From contig OZ017748.1 of assembly GCA_963969365.1 (NCBI GenBank), positions 3,159,001 to 3,223,000 on the forward strand: 64,000 nt of DNA. Reading direction: 5' to 3'. Positions 1 through 12,700 of this stretch are shown one piece after another. The DNA is from Asterochloris sp. CNOR1 (Eukaryota > Chlorophyta > Trebouxiophyceae > Trebouxiales > Trebouxiaceae). Position numbers and translations under genes: made by a program. Position 1 is the stretch's first letter; the number at the start of each line of letters is the position of its first letter. Under the pieces are notes generated by a model. It was not told the DNA's origin. It saw nothing but the letters and a program-made list of their open reading frames with translations, and did not search any database.

Positions 1-527
1 CCGCGATACGGTCCTCAATGCAGCTCAGCGCGGTCAGCAGGTGCCGTGCAGAAGCCTTGCGCTCCAACAGGGGAACCATGTCTCCGAGCTCCCAGATGAT
101 TGGGCCAGCAACAGGCCCGCTCCGCTGAGGGCCTGACATGTCTATGCCAGGCTGAAAGTGTGCACCAAACAGGTCTGCCAGCACATTGACAATCAAGGCT
201 GCTTTGGGGGAGCGAACTAGACCTGCAAGGACAGGCAACACGTGTATGTGCAATTGAAGACAACTGCGTGCACAGTTGAGCGCACAGCACAGCTGCTGAC
301 CGGTTGCAGGCATATTAAGTGGAGGATTGCTGCAAAATTGCACAGCCTGCCGCTGTAGCAAGGCGCATGTGAATCAGTGAACAGTGTAACTGCAATATCT
401 GTAGTGCACCTGGCAGCAAGCTGGCCGCCTTCACCAGCTTCAGTTTAAGTGGCAGATCCAGAGTTGCCACATCCATCCCGCCACTGATCTGCGTCAACAG
501 ACTCCTTTCGTCCACGTGTGCACACAT
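1..527 (-). CDS. Partial gene of unknown function, two supported exons
   Basis: I do not recognise this protein. Two minus-strand exons join in phase: 410-527 (reading from an ATG at 527; the exon may extend further upstream) and 1-222, which runs off the left edge. The intron 223-409 has a GTGCAC donor and a TTGCAG acceptor, and the split Gly codon (G|GT) is restored. The first exon contains DERSLLTQISGGMDVATLDL and the second contains AALIVNVLADLFGAHFQPGI, followed by a stretch with IIWELGDMVPLLERKASARH. The text looks like a soluble helical protein. No signal peptide, membrane segment or catalytic motif is visible. Further upstream exons in 528-2350 are possible but not proven. The gene would be divergent from the SWC5 gene that starts at 2546. 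Confidence 0.5.
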
Positions 528-2545
528 GAAAATTCGTTGCTTAGGTGCTGAGATCAGACAGGCTTGCAGGCCACCTATGAGTATGGCTGAGCACTGGCAG
601 CTGACGTTTGCTGGAAGCTTCTGCTCTGTATCAGATGTGTCGCAGGCTCAGTGACTCATGCACTACCTCATTAGCTGCTTCTTGCCCGTGGCCCCACAGT
701 TGTGTGCGCTATATCAGCATGTCTGACATCAACTGCAGTCGTGAAGCTTTAGAAAGCTTGGCATGACACAAGCTGACTGCTGTTGCTCATCAGGCAATCA
801 GGTAAGCAAGAAGGCCACGCGCTAACTGTAACACCCCATGCAAGGGTGCACTGCCCTGGAAATGCCCAAGGTGCAAACGTGAGCACAACGAGAAGCAGGC
901 TCACGCACCTGGCCATGGCTTCTTGCTGGGGCCAGCTTCGTCATCTCCCACGTCGCTGGTCTCACGGCGCCGCTTGCCTGTACAGCAAAACCCTTCAGTC
1001 AGACAAGATTGCCCACACAATTTCTATCGTGCTGCGTTGTATCGCAGAGGAAGTTGGTGCATCATGATGCCTGCCTCAGCCACTGCATGTGTGGTGCCTG
1101 CAGGTGACCCTGCAGTCTCAAGCATTCAGACATCAGAGCACTTGAGATGAGCAGCCACTCTCCACCAGAGTGCGCAACATAATTGCTGGACACCATACAT
1201 ATGCGGTGGGTGATGAGGAGCTGCTTCCATTGCCAGGCATCAGGGCATCTGAATCCCACGGCGGCAGCAGCGCCGCCTCTGAAGCCCAGTCCACCCATCA
1301 GGTCAGCCAGTCACAGCACCAGCCAGCAAGTAGCCGTACGGCCCCGCCCATGCTCTGGCCTCTGGAGACTGCCTCACCAATACAGTGCAGCCAGTAGACA
1401 TGGGACCATGTTGCCCTGTCAGAAGGAGATGGGTCCCTGGATCATGGCCAGCTCCAGCCATGATATGTTCATAGTATTGCCCCCACCACAAGACATCATG
1501 CCTTGCCCACCGGGCACAGCATGCATGCAACAAGCCCTCACGCAGGGCCTCTCCTCCAAGTGCTGATGCGCAATCAGCAAGCGGGCCTTTGCCCTCAGCC
1601 CAGCAGGTGGAGCACAGTTTGCACCTCGTGCACAACATCTGACACCCAGATCAGGCATGCTGCACGCTGCTTATACTATGCCAGGTGAGGTCTGCAATGT
1701 GACCGACACAGTTCCTGTGCTGCCTGCTCCACGCAAAAGAAGCAGACCCAACAGGCATGGCACCAAGCCCTGTTAGCATGCAGCCCAGAGCTTCCAGCGC
1801 CACAATCAAGCCAGCATGCGCACATCTCATCCTGAGACGAGCCTGGCAGCCAGAGGCACACCCTGACAGCAGCCAAAGTGTGCCCACCCGACTGTCCCAC
1901 CACAGCCTTGACAACCAGGTCGTTGCAGGGCACCTCAGCAAACCTGCTGATGTTCTTCCAGCCACTCTCTGTCCTGCTGCCGTGTAGGCCCGAGCCCATG
2001 GCTGCGCAGGACCTGCACCTCTGCCCTAGGCAGACAAGATGCAAGTGCTTGTGAGTATCTGCAAGAACATTTGTGTCTGCATGGTTGCAGGCAGCATCCA
2101 TGATGCACGTGAGGTTCTTCCTGGTGCCAGATCTGTTGGCCCAGAGCCCAGCAGAGCAGGACTGGTACAACATTGCCAATGCCACCATTCACAAGCACTG
2201 CTGACCTGGCTGATGTGGTGCTGGCTGAAGCTGGACCAACAGCGGCGATATGCATCCCCTGTTGCATCTACAAGCTTTGCACCCAGAATAGTTGGCATGC
2301 CCTCTGCACAAGAGGGACACTTTTCTCCCCCTTCACGCAACCACTAGGCGCACCGAGCAGCTTGGGCCTGTCCAGTACGCCGAGGTGCCAAGCCTCCTGA
2401 CTGGCTTCTTGGAATTACACCCAGAACCTTGCCTTGTCTGACACCTGCTCTGCGCCGCTGACAGCAGTGTCTTGTGTGCTCGGCATGACAGGGTGTCACA
2501 TAGATTGCCATAGGTCAGGTGGGATTGTGCCTAGAGCAATCTTCG
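528..2545. other. Region without a confirmed gene; possible upstream exons on the minus strand
   Basis: Several short minus-strand stretches look exon-like between splice-site candidates. One is near 1905-1990 (FAEVPCNDLVVKAVVGQSGG), one near 2230-2310 (MPTILGAKLVDATGDAYRRC) and one near 1120-1250 (text containing WQWKQLLITHRICMVSSNY). They could be 5' exons of the gene at 1-527, but I could not join them into one phase-consistent chain. I see no RNA gene or mobile element. The last roughly 200 bases should contain the promoter of the SWC5 gene. Confidence 0.3.
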
Positions 2546-4850
2546 ATGACTACCATCGCGTCCGCACTGCTGCCATCTGATGATGAGGGGGACCATGACT
2601 TTGATCCCAGTCAACACCCAGATGATGACACCAAAAAGCGGAAGGCAGAGGGAGCCAACAGGTGATGACCACAGGCAACAGTTTGCTTGAGGCCTGCCCT
2701 CTGCATGTCACAGAGCTCCACGATGCAACTTTCAATCAAGCTGGCCCAAACTGCTGGGTGCTTTGACCACAAGGAACCTAGATTGCCAGGTGCACAGCCT
2801 CAACATATAGCTTTTTGCTGCTCACCCATTGCCAATGGCGCGCTGCAGATCCTCTGCCAAGCGGCGGCGTGGCGCAGCAGGCACCAGCACAGGCATCGAG
2901 GCAGATGAGGGTGCACGCCCTTCACAAGGGGCAGGCCGGCGCAGCGCTGCCAGCAAGGCGCGCATCAATGGCATCTGGGCACAGCTCAGCGGCAATCGCG
3001 CAGGTCTGTGCTGGCATTACCTGACAGCGCAGTTGCCCTGTGGGCCCCCTCCTCTCAAGGCCCATCAGGTTGTGCAGTGCCATCTGCATGCTGGGCATTG
3101 TATGAGTCCCCCTCCTTCCCTCCTGTGGTGCAGATGCCATGAAGTGCTGTCTGCCACCTGCTACTCCAGGCAACGCCTATTGAGAACATGCCAGCAGCAA
3201 CATGCTTTTCAAGGATTTATTGGTACAGGTTGCAGCCACACTCAGGCTGCAGAGGCTGAGCCTGACAAGGCTCAAGATGGCCAGACACCAGGAATGGCAG
3301 CAGAAGCCAACGGGCATGCCCGTTCCCTTCCTCCTCTGCGCTCAGATCAGCCTTTCAAGCTGTCTTCCCTCTGCCAGCCTATCAGGGACAAGCCCAAAGG
3401 GGACAGCGACCGGGTGAGGGCGGTCTGCCTGTCTTGCATCATGCAATGTGTATAGCTACGCCAAAGATGTTGTGATGCCCAACCCCTAAGCCACTGAGCC
3501 CTGCCTTGCTGCTGGCCATGATTCCCAGACGGTCTTTCCCTGTGCAATGCGCTGCCTGTGTCTAATGCCGGCGTCCTGCACTGCAGGCCTGGATGGCAGC
3601 GCTTGACATACAGCCGCATGGCACGAAGCAGTCCCAACCTGTAGAGCAGGTTGGTGCTTGCTGCATGCTCCTACCTCATGAGTTGCTCTGGAGGCAGCAG
3701 AACTTGACGGGGTGTTGCTGGATGCTCTCTGCAACACACCTGAGGAGCCTGCTCCCTGTGACACATTCACGGAGCACATTCTGACATGCTGGAGTTGGTG
3801 CCCTTCTGCAGGACCCTGCTAAAGCAGAGCAGAGGCGCGCCGCAGCAGAGGCAGCACTGGCAGCCGCCCAGCGCAGCGACAAGCAGCTGGTTACGGAGAC
3901 GCGGCGCTTTGCAGGGAAAGACATCCAGGTTAGTCTAGGCTGCTGTGTGCTGCACATGTGTGCAGAGCTACCTCAGTGCAGTGCCTGTCATGTGTTTGCA
4001 GCTACTCGAGAGAGTCTGCACATGTGACAATTGCTGCTCAGTGTGGCCTGGCCTGGCACGCCTCAGTCCAGCCTGCAGGAACCTGCTGACCAACATGAAG
4101 TGTCATGTGCCCCTGCCTGCCTGCTTTACTGCTGTGCAGTCAACAAAACTGTGTAGGTGTGGCAGCAGGTGCCCCTGGTGTCCCTTGTGTAGCTGCAGCT
4201 AATTTGAAACACTAATTTTCTGCCACGTTTGTCAGCTGGCTTCATGTTATGCAGTTCAAAACCGCTGGCAAGCCAGGCCAGCAGGTGCCACCAGCCCAGA
4301 CGGCGCAGGAGCGGAAGAAGGCTGGCCTAGACGCTGTGCTGCAGTCCCTGCAGAAGGTCAAAAAGGTCAACGTGCTGGACAAGTCACGTATGGACTGGGG
4401 CGACTTCAAGTCCACTGACACACAGGTCAGCTGTCAGGCCGCTCGAAAAGGCTGCCTGAGGCTTTTGACACCATGCAATGTACTGGCTGTATGCACAGAC
4501 TGCCTGCTTCCAGCCGGGGCTCAGGGCCCCTCCAGGTCCAGTGACACACAAAAGCCATGTGCATACATGTAGCTGCTGCCCCTCATAAGGCAGGCAGCGC
4601 CCCTTGTCCAAAAGTGCCTCATCTGAGGGCCCCCTGCTGGACTGCTCATTCATTGACCTGCGCTTGATTGCTGCTGACACATGGCAATGCCTACCACTTG
4701 CAGATTGAGGAGGAGCTGGAGGACTACAAGAAGAGTGGAGACAAATACTTAGAAAAGGTTGACTTCTTGAAACGGGCTGAGCTGCGCGAGTACGAGAAAG
4801 AGAGGGACCAGCGCCTGGGATCAAACATGCGCAACAGAGGCCGCTTGTGA
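2546..4850 (+). CDS. SWC5: SWC5/CFDP1-like BCNT-C domain protein (SWR1/SRCAP chromatin remodelling)
   Basis: Exons 2546-2661, 2849-3003, 3253-3413, 3812-3928, 4255-4425 and 4704-4850 join in phase and give about 288 residues. The N-terminus is acidic (SDDEGDHDFDPSQHPDDD), as in yeast Swc5 and animal CFDP1/BCNT. The C-terminal half is the BCNT-C domain: a Lys-rich stretch with ERKKAGLDAVLQSLQKVKK, then VLDKSRMDWGDFK, then a last exon with LEDYKKSGDKYLEKVDFLKR and ending GSNMRNRGRL. The DW and YL..VDFL positions are family hallmarks. In yeast, Swc5 is the SWR1 subunit needed for H2A.Z exchange, so a nuclear chromatin role is expected from the family. Exon 3 (Gly/Ala/Pro-rich linker) is the least certain. 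The gene converges on the TVP38 gene, 287 bp away. Confidence 0.9.
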
Positions 4851-5137
4851 CATCTCCCAGCCATTGATTACAGCTTGCAGCTCAGCGCAGACATGCATTT
4901 CAGAGACTGCTTGTGAGCACCTGGCAGCACAATCAGAAACTGCCAAACTTGTGTTGTGTTTGCTGCAAGCTGGTCTCATGAGTGTTCATCAAACTTAGTG
5001 TTTGAATTGAGTGTCTGAAACGATTCCCCATTTCAAAATGCACCCCAGTGAGCGGAGCTGGGCACGCGCAGGTGTACTGGGAAACTAGAAGTTGCAAAAC
5101 GATGAATTGTACAGGACTGACTTGTGCAAGATTGGCT

Positions 5138-7909
5138 TCAAGCATCATTGCTACGCAGCCGTTGCAGGAATTTGCTTATTCTCCGACCAGGTGCGAGTCC
5201 CTTCAGCTCCTCAGGAGGCTCTTCCTGAGAGGAGATCTCGACTGCTGTCATGCGCTGAGAAACAGCATAGTAAAGCACTGCAGCGGCCACCCCAACGGCA
5301 CCCACAGCTGCTGCTGCTTCTGTGTAAGACCCGGCCTTATCAGCCAGATCTGCAGGAATCAACAGCGTTTGATGCCAGCAGCTTCACCAGATATGCTGAT
5401 GCTTGGCTGGCTGTCCTTTGAGAAGGATGGCACTGGTGTGCGTGAGGCATGCATGACAGTGTACAGGAGGCAGCTGCTTTCTGACCTGATAGCAAGACCT
5501 CCAAGTCTGCTCCAGAATTCAGTAGAGACCTGCAGGCCAGATGTCCTTGTCAGCATCACCTTCAGCACACATGGTCTGGCCAAGGGACACACACAGTGCA
5601 AGCACTTGCTGGAGAGGGAGGCAAACATTTGAGTCCTTTCACTTCAGAAGCCCAACCTGCTGGCACCTCCAAGGGAGGCGTACACCACGCTCCACACCGA
5701 CATGCCGGCCAGGGTGCCCGCCAGGAAGGCTGGCAGTGGCAGGGGCGTCATGCCCAGCAAGTAGTTGCTGGCACTGCATGAGCATGGCCAGAGGTCAGAA
5801 GCAGATGGGCAGCGGAGCTGAGCCACTGCAAGGACGAACATGTCGGCCATTTGTGTTCTAATGACGGCTGTGCGGCCGATGAGACAGCCCACATGCAGAT
5901 ACTGGGGGCGCAGCCTGCTGGAGGGCCCTGTTCTGACCTGAAGGGGACCACCGGCGTCAGGCGCAGTAATGCGACGGCTGTGGCCTGCTGCTGGAAGCTG
6001 CCGTTCTCAATGGCATCCTGTATGCCGCGGAACCTGCAAGCATGGTGAGACGCCAAGCTGAAGATGTCCAGGGATTGTGTCTTCAAGAGATCACAAACCC
6101 TGGCAAAGCACAGCAGGGTTGTACTCTCCTAGACCAGCTCACATCACTGCCTTTTGGGTCCAGGCTCATTGGCAACAGGCAGCTGCACTAGCCAGTCTGC
6201 TGGACTCATGGCAACTCTCACAGAAAGAATACCACTGCACAACCTGTGACGCAGCACTAGCGCACAGAGCGCTTCCGCAAACTGGCCCCATTGCACATCA
6301 TCAGTATGCAAGGACCTCCCAAGTGGCTGCCGATGAGTGTGGAGCCCCCAGGACTCATGCACAGCAACAAACAGATGTGGACGCAATGGATGCTCACTGT
6401 CTCACAGTGCTGCAATCCTCTGATGCTGCAACCTGTCAAGCAGAGACCCCGACAAGAAAGGCTGGAGACAGCCCCTGCTCACTGACTGTTGATAGCTCCT
6501 GGGCGCCCTGACTCCCCGACCTCCTCTGCAATGACACGCTCAGCCAAGCGGCGCCCCACGCCCCTGGACAGGCTGTATGCCAGCAGGGCTGCCAGGGTGA
6601 CGCCGCACAGGATGAAGACTGCGCCCTGCAGCATGATGTGCTGGACTCTGCAGGTGCCTTGTCGCCAGGTGTCCAGCCTGCGGCTGTTCCGCCAACACGG
6701 CTGCCAGAAGTACAGTGCACAGCATGCAGGCACCAGATTGCAGCAGGAGTCTGGCAGGTGAGGTTGCCTATTGAATCCTGCCCAAAGACAGGTTGCAAGC
6801 TGAGACCTGGGGTTGAACTGTGCAGGGTGTGACAGTGCTGGGCTTGGGAGCAGTGGCGGTGCTAACTTATCACGGAAGGGAGTGCTTCCATGCAGGCAGC
6901 ATCCTGCACACAACAAGGGGGCAGGCAGGTGCAGCAGCGCAGCCCACCTCGACTGGGCCAAAGAGCAGGCCAGCTGCCAGACTCAGCGGCTGGGTGGGAA
7001 AGAGGGGGATCATCTCGCAGCCTGCCACAGTTGCAACAAACAGAACGGGCCCCCAAGGGCCCAGCCTTTCAATGTCATCCTGCAGGAAGGCAGATATGGG
7101 ATGTTGTGTCGACACAGCAGAGAGGGGTCGAGAAGGTGAGTTGAGTGCAATGCACACTAAGCCTGTACACGCACTTGGGGTGAGCTGCCCCTTGCAGTGC
7201 TGTACGCACACAGATCACGAAGCAGATGATTGCATGTGCTTGAGCGCCAGAGTCGGGCAGACCTGCGCCTTGCGCAGTGAAGTGCCCATGATGCCCAGGC
7301 AGGAGTGCCACACGATGGTGACTGCAGTGCTGTGTTCATCAAGCCTGTCTGTGCAAGAAGCATGTGCTGTGCAGACATGCCATCTGCCAGGGTGCTGGCA
7401 GGCAGCATGCCAAACTGCATGTCCAGGCAGGCTCACAAGGAAAGACTTGAAGGCCTCGATGGGCAGTGGCGTCTCGGCAGCACTGCTCCCGCCTGGCATG
7501 GCCAGCTGCAGGCAGATAGCTGACACTAGGATTGCCAGGAGCCCGCTGCTGGCTAGCTGACGCTCTGTGACGACTGCAAACTGCCACATGTTGCACTGCT
7601 GGTGTTTTTGCTCTAGCAGTTTTGCTGAATCGAGACCTGCAGGCAGCATCACTGTGGCAGTGCTGGCATGCACCATACTTGCATATTGGCAGCTGCAGCA
7701 GCTTGGACTGCAATGCAGGCATTGGCTGCACCTATGCGTTGGCGAGTTCCTCTGAGCTGGCGCCGCGCAGCCCTCCACAGTTTGTGTGCCTTCAAGGTGT
7801 GATAGGTGAGGCTTTTCTGCATCTGCTGCCTTTTCACTACCGGCACAGAGCATATTCGCAGCTGCTTCAACTCCACACAACGACCGCTGAAGCATGTAGT
7901 CCTCAGCAT
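5138..7909 (-). CDS. TVP38/TMEM64 family membrane protein (VTT/SNARE-associated domain)
   Basis: Seven minus-strand exons join in phase: 7679-7909, 7437-7580, 6948-7079, 6483-6625, 5938-6033, 5667-5773 and 5138-5349, giving about 354 residues. The first 77 residues are basic, Ala-rich and poor in acids (KLWRAARRQLRGTRQRIG), which may be an organelle targeting sequence. A hydrophobic helix follows (GLLAILVSAICLQLAMP). The VTT domain then runs through GPWGPVLFVATVAGCEMIPL, GLLFGPVEGAVFILCGVTLA, the signature LLRLTPVVPF with SASNYLLGMTPLPLPAFLAG, and GMSVWSVVYASLG. A last membrane segment (AAAVGAVGVAAAVLYYAV) precedes a charged tail. Family members sit in Golgi/ER or plastid membranes and related proteins have lipid scramblase activity; the substrate here is unknown. 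An internal start at Met30 is possible. Confidence 0.88.
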
Positions 7910-8022
7910 AGTGACAGAGTGGTTCGAATGTGTCTCAATGCAATTCAACAGCGTGGTCAGCCTCAAGTCCCATTTTCTGTTCCACAGGGGCATCGTGAAG
8001 CACATGGGAAAATGGCAGTGCG
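7910..8022. promoter_or_regulatory. Likely shared bidirectional promoter
   Basis: Only 113 bp separate the predicted starts of the TVP38 gene (leftward) and the J-domain gene (rightward). If both starts are right, the two genes share one short promoter region or overlap in their 5' UTRs. I see no clear TATA box or other named element. This is inferred from gene position only. Confidence 0.35.
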
Positions 8023-9663
8023 ATGAACTTTCACGTGCCATTGGCACAGGTGATTGACACTGCTGTGAACAACAGTCTGCAACGTCCTGCAGACCACATT
8101 GGCAACTCATGTTGCTGAGCATGCAGCCAAATCACCGCAGAGCCCAGTCTCAATGTGGTATTGACGCTTACTGCGTCTGCTTCACAGGGTCTGCTGCGGT
8201 CGCATGTGGATCAGGCGCCACCAAGGCTCCTGTACCTGCTGAGCCTCACCCGGCTGAAGCACTGGCATGGCATCGAATACAAGTATGACAAGCAATTGGT
8301 GCGCACCTTTGCTCGCTGTCTGAAAGTCGCTGGAGGCACACCAGACACAGTCTTGATGGCAGGATCTGTGCTTGCAGCGAGACCACAAAGCTCGCACCAA
8401 GCGCTCCCATCGGCGCAAGCAGAAGGCCATGCTGGATGGCTGGGCCAGCAGCCTGGTGGATGACTGGGAGGTCAGCACATCAGGCACAGCATTGCACAGG
8501 CTCTCAATGTGCTGGAGCATGCAGTGCGGGTGGATCAGCCTACAGAAGGATTGAAAGCAGTATGCAGGCCACTGCCAATGTCGCCAAATGATGGCCGCCA
8601 ACCATGTGCTTGACTGCTGCAGCCTGCAGGGTGCAGAAGCAAGCTGGGCGAAGAGTGTGCCTGCCCGCTGCAGCCCTGCACATCCCACCTCGTCAGGAGG
8701 CAAGCTGGGCAGTGCTGCCAGCTTAGTAAGCATCTGTTCCCTGCAGAGCTATGGCCGCTGCCACCAGCACCACCTGAGCGCTGCAGGGGAGCGCCCAGCA
8801 TCTGCCAAAGCCACTTTCATGGCTGGCACCCGCCCGCAGTCAAAGCGGGAGGCACGCAGGCAGGAGGCAGGCAAGTGACAATATGGAAGTGCTGGGACGC
8901 GTCACACTACTGCAGTTGCCGCATCTGTCACGTTCACGTGCCTCTTGTGTCCACCTGGCTCCTGTGTGAGTCTCCTTAGCATGTGCTGGGATTATCACTC
9001 CAGCCATCACTGATGAGTGGCCTCAGCAGTGCAAGCGCTGCACCCTAGTATACCCCACTCGTTGCAGCCTGGCGCCAGTGGATGGATGAGCATGCACAGC
9101 ATCAGGGGCATGAGCATGGCTGGAGGGAGGCCAAGCCTGAGCAGGAGCAGCAAGAGCACACAATGTCCAAGTCCCATCACAGCAGCCACCAACACAGGGG
9201 CAGTGCAGCTGGCAGGCAGCAACGGCTCCATAGGGACTCTGACTTCGACATTTGGAAGAGCCTCTTCGGCTCTGAGGACGGGTCCAGCTGGCGCGAGCAC
9301 TTTGCTGAGTGGCGCACCACGGCGGGGCCAGGCTCACGCGCTCACTCAGGGAGGTCTGAGCAGCAGGACGGAAGCAAAACGCGCTGGCAGCAGCATAGCA
9401 GGCAGCAGAGCGCTGGTTCACAATATAACACCGAGACCTGCCGCTGCCTGGCACGGCTGGGCCTGCCTGTGAGTGCTTCCCTGAGTCAAGAGGTGCTGAA
9501 GCAGGCTTTTCACAAGATGGCCATGCAGTGCCACCCAGACCGGCACCCCAATGGGTCCAAAGCTGCTGCTCAAGTCAAATTTCAGGAGGTTCAGGCTGCC
9601 CATGCGTACCTGCAGGGTGTGTTGGTGCCAGGCACTGCTGAGGGTGCAGCCTGTTCTGCCTGA
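8023..9663 (+). CDS. Protein with C-terminal J domain (DnaJ-like cochaperone)
   Basis: Exons 8023-8049, 8188-8325, 8378-8470, 8747-8870 (GC donor, GCAAGT) and 9068-9663 join in phase and give about 325 residues. The tiny first exon encodes MNFHVPLAQ; I chose it because it is the only nearby ATG that enters exon 2 in the right phase. The N-terminal part (LLYLLSLTRLKHWHGIEYKY) is unfamiliar, then comes a basic stretch (ARTKRSHRRKQKAMLDGW). A His/Gln-rich, polar linker leads to a C-terminal J domain at about residues 240-315, with the HPD tripeptide in AMQCHPDRHPNGSKAAAQVK and the following helix VKFQEVQAAHAYLQ. J domains stimulate Hsp70 ATPase; HPD is intact, so the domain should be active. There is no zinc-finger or G/F region. 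It converges on BTAF1, 90 bp apart. Confidence 0.82.
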
Positions 9664-9753
9664 GGCCATGAATTGTGTGTATTTATCAACAAAATTATGA
9701 ACTGTCTTCCTGCCTGAAACATTGCTCCACTGAATAAGCGGAGATCAGACTAT

Positions 9754-12700
9754 TTATTGTTTTGTCCTTCCAACTTTATTGCTGAACTCGTGAACATTGA
9801 ACTCCTCAGTGTACTGATCTTCGTCCCACAGGTCTTGAAGGCCTTCCAACACTGATCTTGTGCTGCCCTTGTTGCCTGGTTTGGTCGCCACTTTACCTGT
9901 ACAGAAGCACACTCACCAGGTGGTTCAGCAGCTCATGCAGGATGGTGCACACTATGGCCCGTCACACAGGGACGCAGCCAGCAATGTGCTGTGTGCAGCT
10001 TCTGCAGCTAGCTGCACGTCAAGTAGTAGTTGCTCTTGTGGGGACGCACCTGCAATTGCTGAGTCACCAGCATCATGGCGCTGCACACCCCCAGGCTTCA
10101 AGAACAAGTCCAGCAGGCGCCCCTTGTCCATGCTCTGCATGCTCATGTTTTCCTGGTTGACAACAGTGCCGGCCACATCCAGCTTGAACTGCTGCAGACT
10201 CATTATCTTCTCCTCCAGGGTGTTGCGGGTCAGAATGCGATACACGTTGACTGTACGCTTCTGGCCGAGGCGATGTGCTCTGTCCATGGCCTGCAGGCAA
10301 CAGGGACGGCACTGACAGCAGGAAGCTTGAGCAGAAACTGGGTGCCAAGGCTGGCCTGAGATGTATGTCTTGGTTCAATGATCTGGGCTGTTGGCTGATT
10401 AGTAGGTGATGCACAGCAGCACTGCGCCGACCCATCTGTAGGTTCAAGTAGGGCTGCCAGGTATGCAACATGATGGGCAGCATTCAAAGTTACCTGAAGG
10501 TCCCTCTGAGGATTCCAATCATGCTCCAGGAAGATGACTGTGTCAGCCGCAGTCAGGTTGAGGCCCAGCCCGCCCACGTGTGTGGTCAGCAACATGACCT
10601 CTATGGTGGGGTCGCTGTTGAAACGCTGCACCAGGGCAAAGCGCTGTGATGCCTGGACACTGCAGGCAGTGAACCAGTGGCTCAGCAGGCGCACTGCAGC
10701 CAGCACAAGAGCATCTGGGGAAAGAGCTTATTGCTGTGATGCCTGGATGCTGCAGGCAGCTGGTAAGGGGCTGACGAGGCACACTCTGACCAGTAGCTAT
10801 GTCTGGAGTTGGTCTCCAGCACTGCTTCCAAGAGAAGCCTGGATGTTACAGGCTATGAGACATGCAGACCATGCAGTCAGATTGACCAGGAGGCGAATTA
10901 TAGCCAGTGACAGAGATCTGGGTCTTTGTTGAAGTGCTGGACTAGGGCAGCCTGCTGGGGGGCGTTGGCTGCTGCAGGCAGTTGGAGGGTGCCTCAGCAG
11001 GCACACTGGGCTTAGGGCTAGAGTGTTAGGCTGCTGACAAAGCGCTGCACCCAGGAGCAGCAATGGGACGTCTCGACTCTGCAGGCAATTCAATTGAGCA
11101 GGGCACTGCAGCCAGGCTGGCCAGCAGGCGCACTGCGGCCAGTGGTAGTGGTTCCGCTCCTTGTTGAAGCGCTGCATCAGGGCTGCTGTGAGGCCTGGAC
11201 ACAAGCAAAGGCAGGATGGTCCACCTCCCATGCTTGCCCGGCGGGGGTGTTGTGAGTTCCTGCTGAAGGCAATGCAGCAGCTCAGAAATGCATCATGAAG
11301 GTGACTGCTGTCGCCCCCAGCAGCAGGCTACCAGTGGTCCACGCCCAGCCTGTGTGTGCGCAGGCTGGCAGTGTTTCAGTGGGCCAACTTCACATGCTGC
11401 AACTGCTGCGGTGTCTCACCTGCCGTCCAGGCGCAGGTATGTGATACCCTGCGCCTGCAGCACGTCTGCCTCGACAATATCCAGCAGGCTGCGCAGCTGG
11501 GCAAACACCAGCACGCGGTGGGGCGGCCCCGTGTCGCCACCAGAGCTGGCTGAGCTACCACCGTCGCCGTTGCCAATGCCGCAGGCCTGCAGCAGCAGGG
11601 GCAGGCAGTGACCAGCCAGAGCTTTGCAACGGGAAGGCACCCTGCCTGAAAGCCAGAACGCCCCATCTGTGCATGGGCATGCCGAACACGGCTTGAGATA
11701 TCGTTTCAGGTGCACATTTCCAGGGCTGAGCATCATGTGGCCAAAGCCAGCTCCCGACAGTGCAGCAAGCTGAGCCTTCAAAGAGGCCAACAGGTCTGCA
11801 GGTCTGCTCTGCTTCTGCCGTGCAAGCAAACAAGGCAGATGCACAGGGTGCACAGCAGCAAGTGGCCCAGGCTGGCGCTTCTGACTGGCGTAGCTGTGAA
11901 ATCTAGAGACACACACTCAGTACCCCACCAGTCACCTGCAGCAGCTGCTGGAGGGCCTCCAGCTTGGGAGCATGGTGCAGCTGGCTGCGCACTGCTGCCA
12001 CACGGGCCTCCCAGGTGGCGGCGTCTTCCTCAGTGGCTGCCCCGGTGGCTGCATTCAAAGCCGCAACGTGTGCGGGCTGCTGAGGGTCCAGCACCAGAGC
12101 AGGGTGGCTGCACAGCTTGCGCATGTACTGCAGGGCCTGCAGGCAGGGGAGTGGGTGCACACCAGGCTCCGCATACCGTGCCAACTTTGAGGCAGAGCAC
12201 CCACCGGAGGAGACCTGCACATCCCGTGCACATGCTGTAGGGTCTGCAAGGCAGGGGACAGGTCTCAAGCAGATCTGCCGGATCCTGCACCGCCCCAGCC
12301 TGCACAGCTGCCCAGAAAGACGTGTGTCCTTGTGCTCACCCGCAATACGCTCGATGTCAGCCCCAGAGTTGCCTGCACAAACCACCCTGCTGTGCCCAAC
12401 CCCAGCACCTACCTGAAACACGTGCGGGGCTTTGTCGGCGGTGTCCTGCACTGCCCCCGTCTGCGCGAGGGCGCCAGCAGCTGCCTGGGCGGCTGTCCCC
12501 TGGCCAAAGGTGTCCAGCAGGGCGGCCTGCAGGGGCGAGGGGCTGACCAGCACGTCCTGCAGGATCTTGGGCGGCAGCTCCTTGAGCACTGCGTCCTTGG
12601 TGCGCCGCAGGATGAAGGGCATTACCTTCAGCAGGCGGCGGAATCTCAGCAAGGGTCCAGCCCCGGTGCAGCTGCGTTTTTCATGCAGTGCTTAAGCCCA

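Noticed and set aside
2829-3455. A 208-codon open frame taken as one exon
   Set aside because: Only its parts 2849-3003 and 3253-3413 fit the SWC5-like protein with proper splice sites; the rest is intron read through.
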